DNA of 5,191 nt, from contig CAJTLX010000077.1 of NCBI GenBank assembly GCA_910577165.1, positions 5,154 to 10,344 of the forward strand, read 5' to 3'. Shown here piece after piece: positions 5,181 to 5,191 of this stretch. The first letter of the stretch is position 1, and each line of letters opens with the position of its first letter. The notes beneath the pieces were generated by a model that did not search any database, had not been told where the DNA came from, and saw nothing but the letters and a program-made list of their open reading frames with translations. The position numbers were made by a program, and so were the translations under genes. The stretch comes from an uncultured Lachnospiraceae bacterium. Lineage in GTDB: Bacteria; Bacillota; Clostridia; Lachnospirales; Lachnospiraceae.

Positions 5181-5191
5181 GCACCATGTTC

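Noticed and set aside
5115..5181. Resemblance of the element to the THF (folate) riboswitch: TGATTCGC, then GAATCAT followed closely by CATCCGC
   Set aside because: The shared words are suggestive, but the 5' GAGUAG-type segment and the additional helices and loop of the THF riboswitch core are absent; only a 29-nt interior with one small hairpin is present. I treat it as coincidence or distant likeness pending an Rfam search.
5186..5191. Possible start of a gene at the right edge (ATG after GGAGG)
   Set aside because: Only two codons are visible and the spacing of 4 nt is short; the corresponding spot in copy 1 has no such start.
1..5191. CRISPR array, tRNA or rRNA gene, insertion sequence
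   Set aside because: No spaced short direct repeats, cloverleaf, rRNA motifs, transposase frames or terminal inverted repeats with duplications were seen on either strand.

Overview
The window looks like chromosome from a low-to-moderate GC anaerobic Firmicute, most likely a Lachnospiraceae-type Clostridium. This rests on the form of the Pgi C-terminus, strong purine-rich Shine-Dalgarno sites, consensus sigma-A promoters, and the style of the short hypothetical proteins. No database was searched. Every supported gene is on the + strand.

Layout. Positions 1-254 hold the 3' end of a glucose-6-phosphate isomerase gene (pgi), closed by a 12-bp stem terminator at 283-317. A promoter-like site (472-500) precedes a 159-aa charged hypothetical protein (531-1010). 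The stop codon of that gene lies inside a 92-nt structured element (copy 1, 1004-1095). A second ungapped copy of the element lies exactly 4085 bp downstream (copy 2, 5089-5180), same orientation, at the right edge of the window. About 77% of positions match (71 of 92 by hand count), and several differences are compensatory across predicted stems.

Between the copies is a tight three-gene AT-rich operon (1150-3866). It encodes a soluble histidine kinase with an alpha-helical, TPR-like N-terminal half, a receiver-only response regulator (8-nt overlap), and a PIN-domain nuclease (7-nt gap) that carries an unusual Cys/His-containing insert. It is followed by a small serine alpha/beta-hydrolase (3915-4472) and a 79-aa hypothetical protein (4500-4739). 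These last two are richer in GC, look like resident genes, and probably form their own unit or are read through from upstream. Positions 4740-5068 are AT-rich with no convincing gene.

How the parts may work together (inference): the kinase would sense an intracellular cue through its helical N-terminus and phosphorylate the single-domain regulator. With no DNA-binding output, the regulator would have to act by protein contact, and the translationally linked PIN nuclease is the obvious partner. That would make a phosphorelay-controlled RNase, which I do not recognise as a described system. The element upstream of the kinase, and its twin downstream, may be a structured RNA leader or a small mobile repeat.
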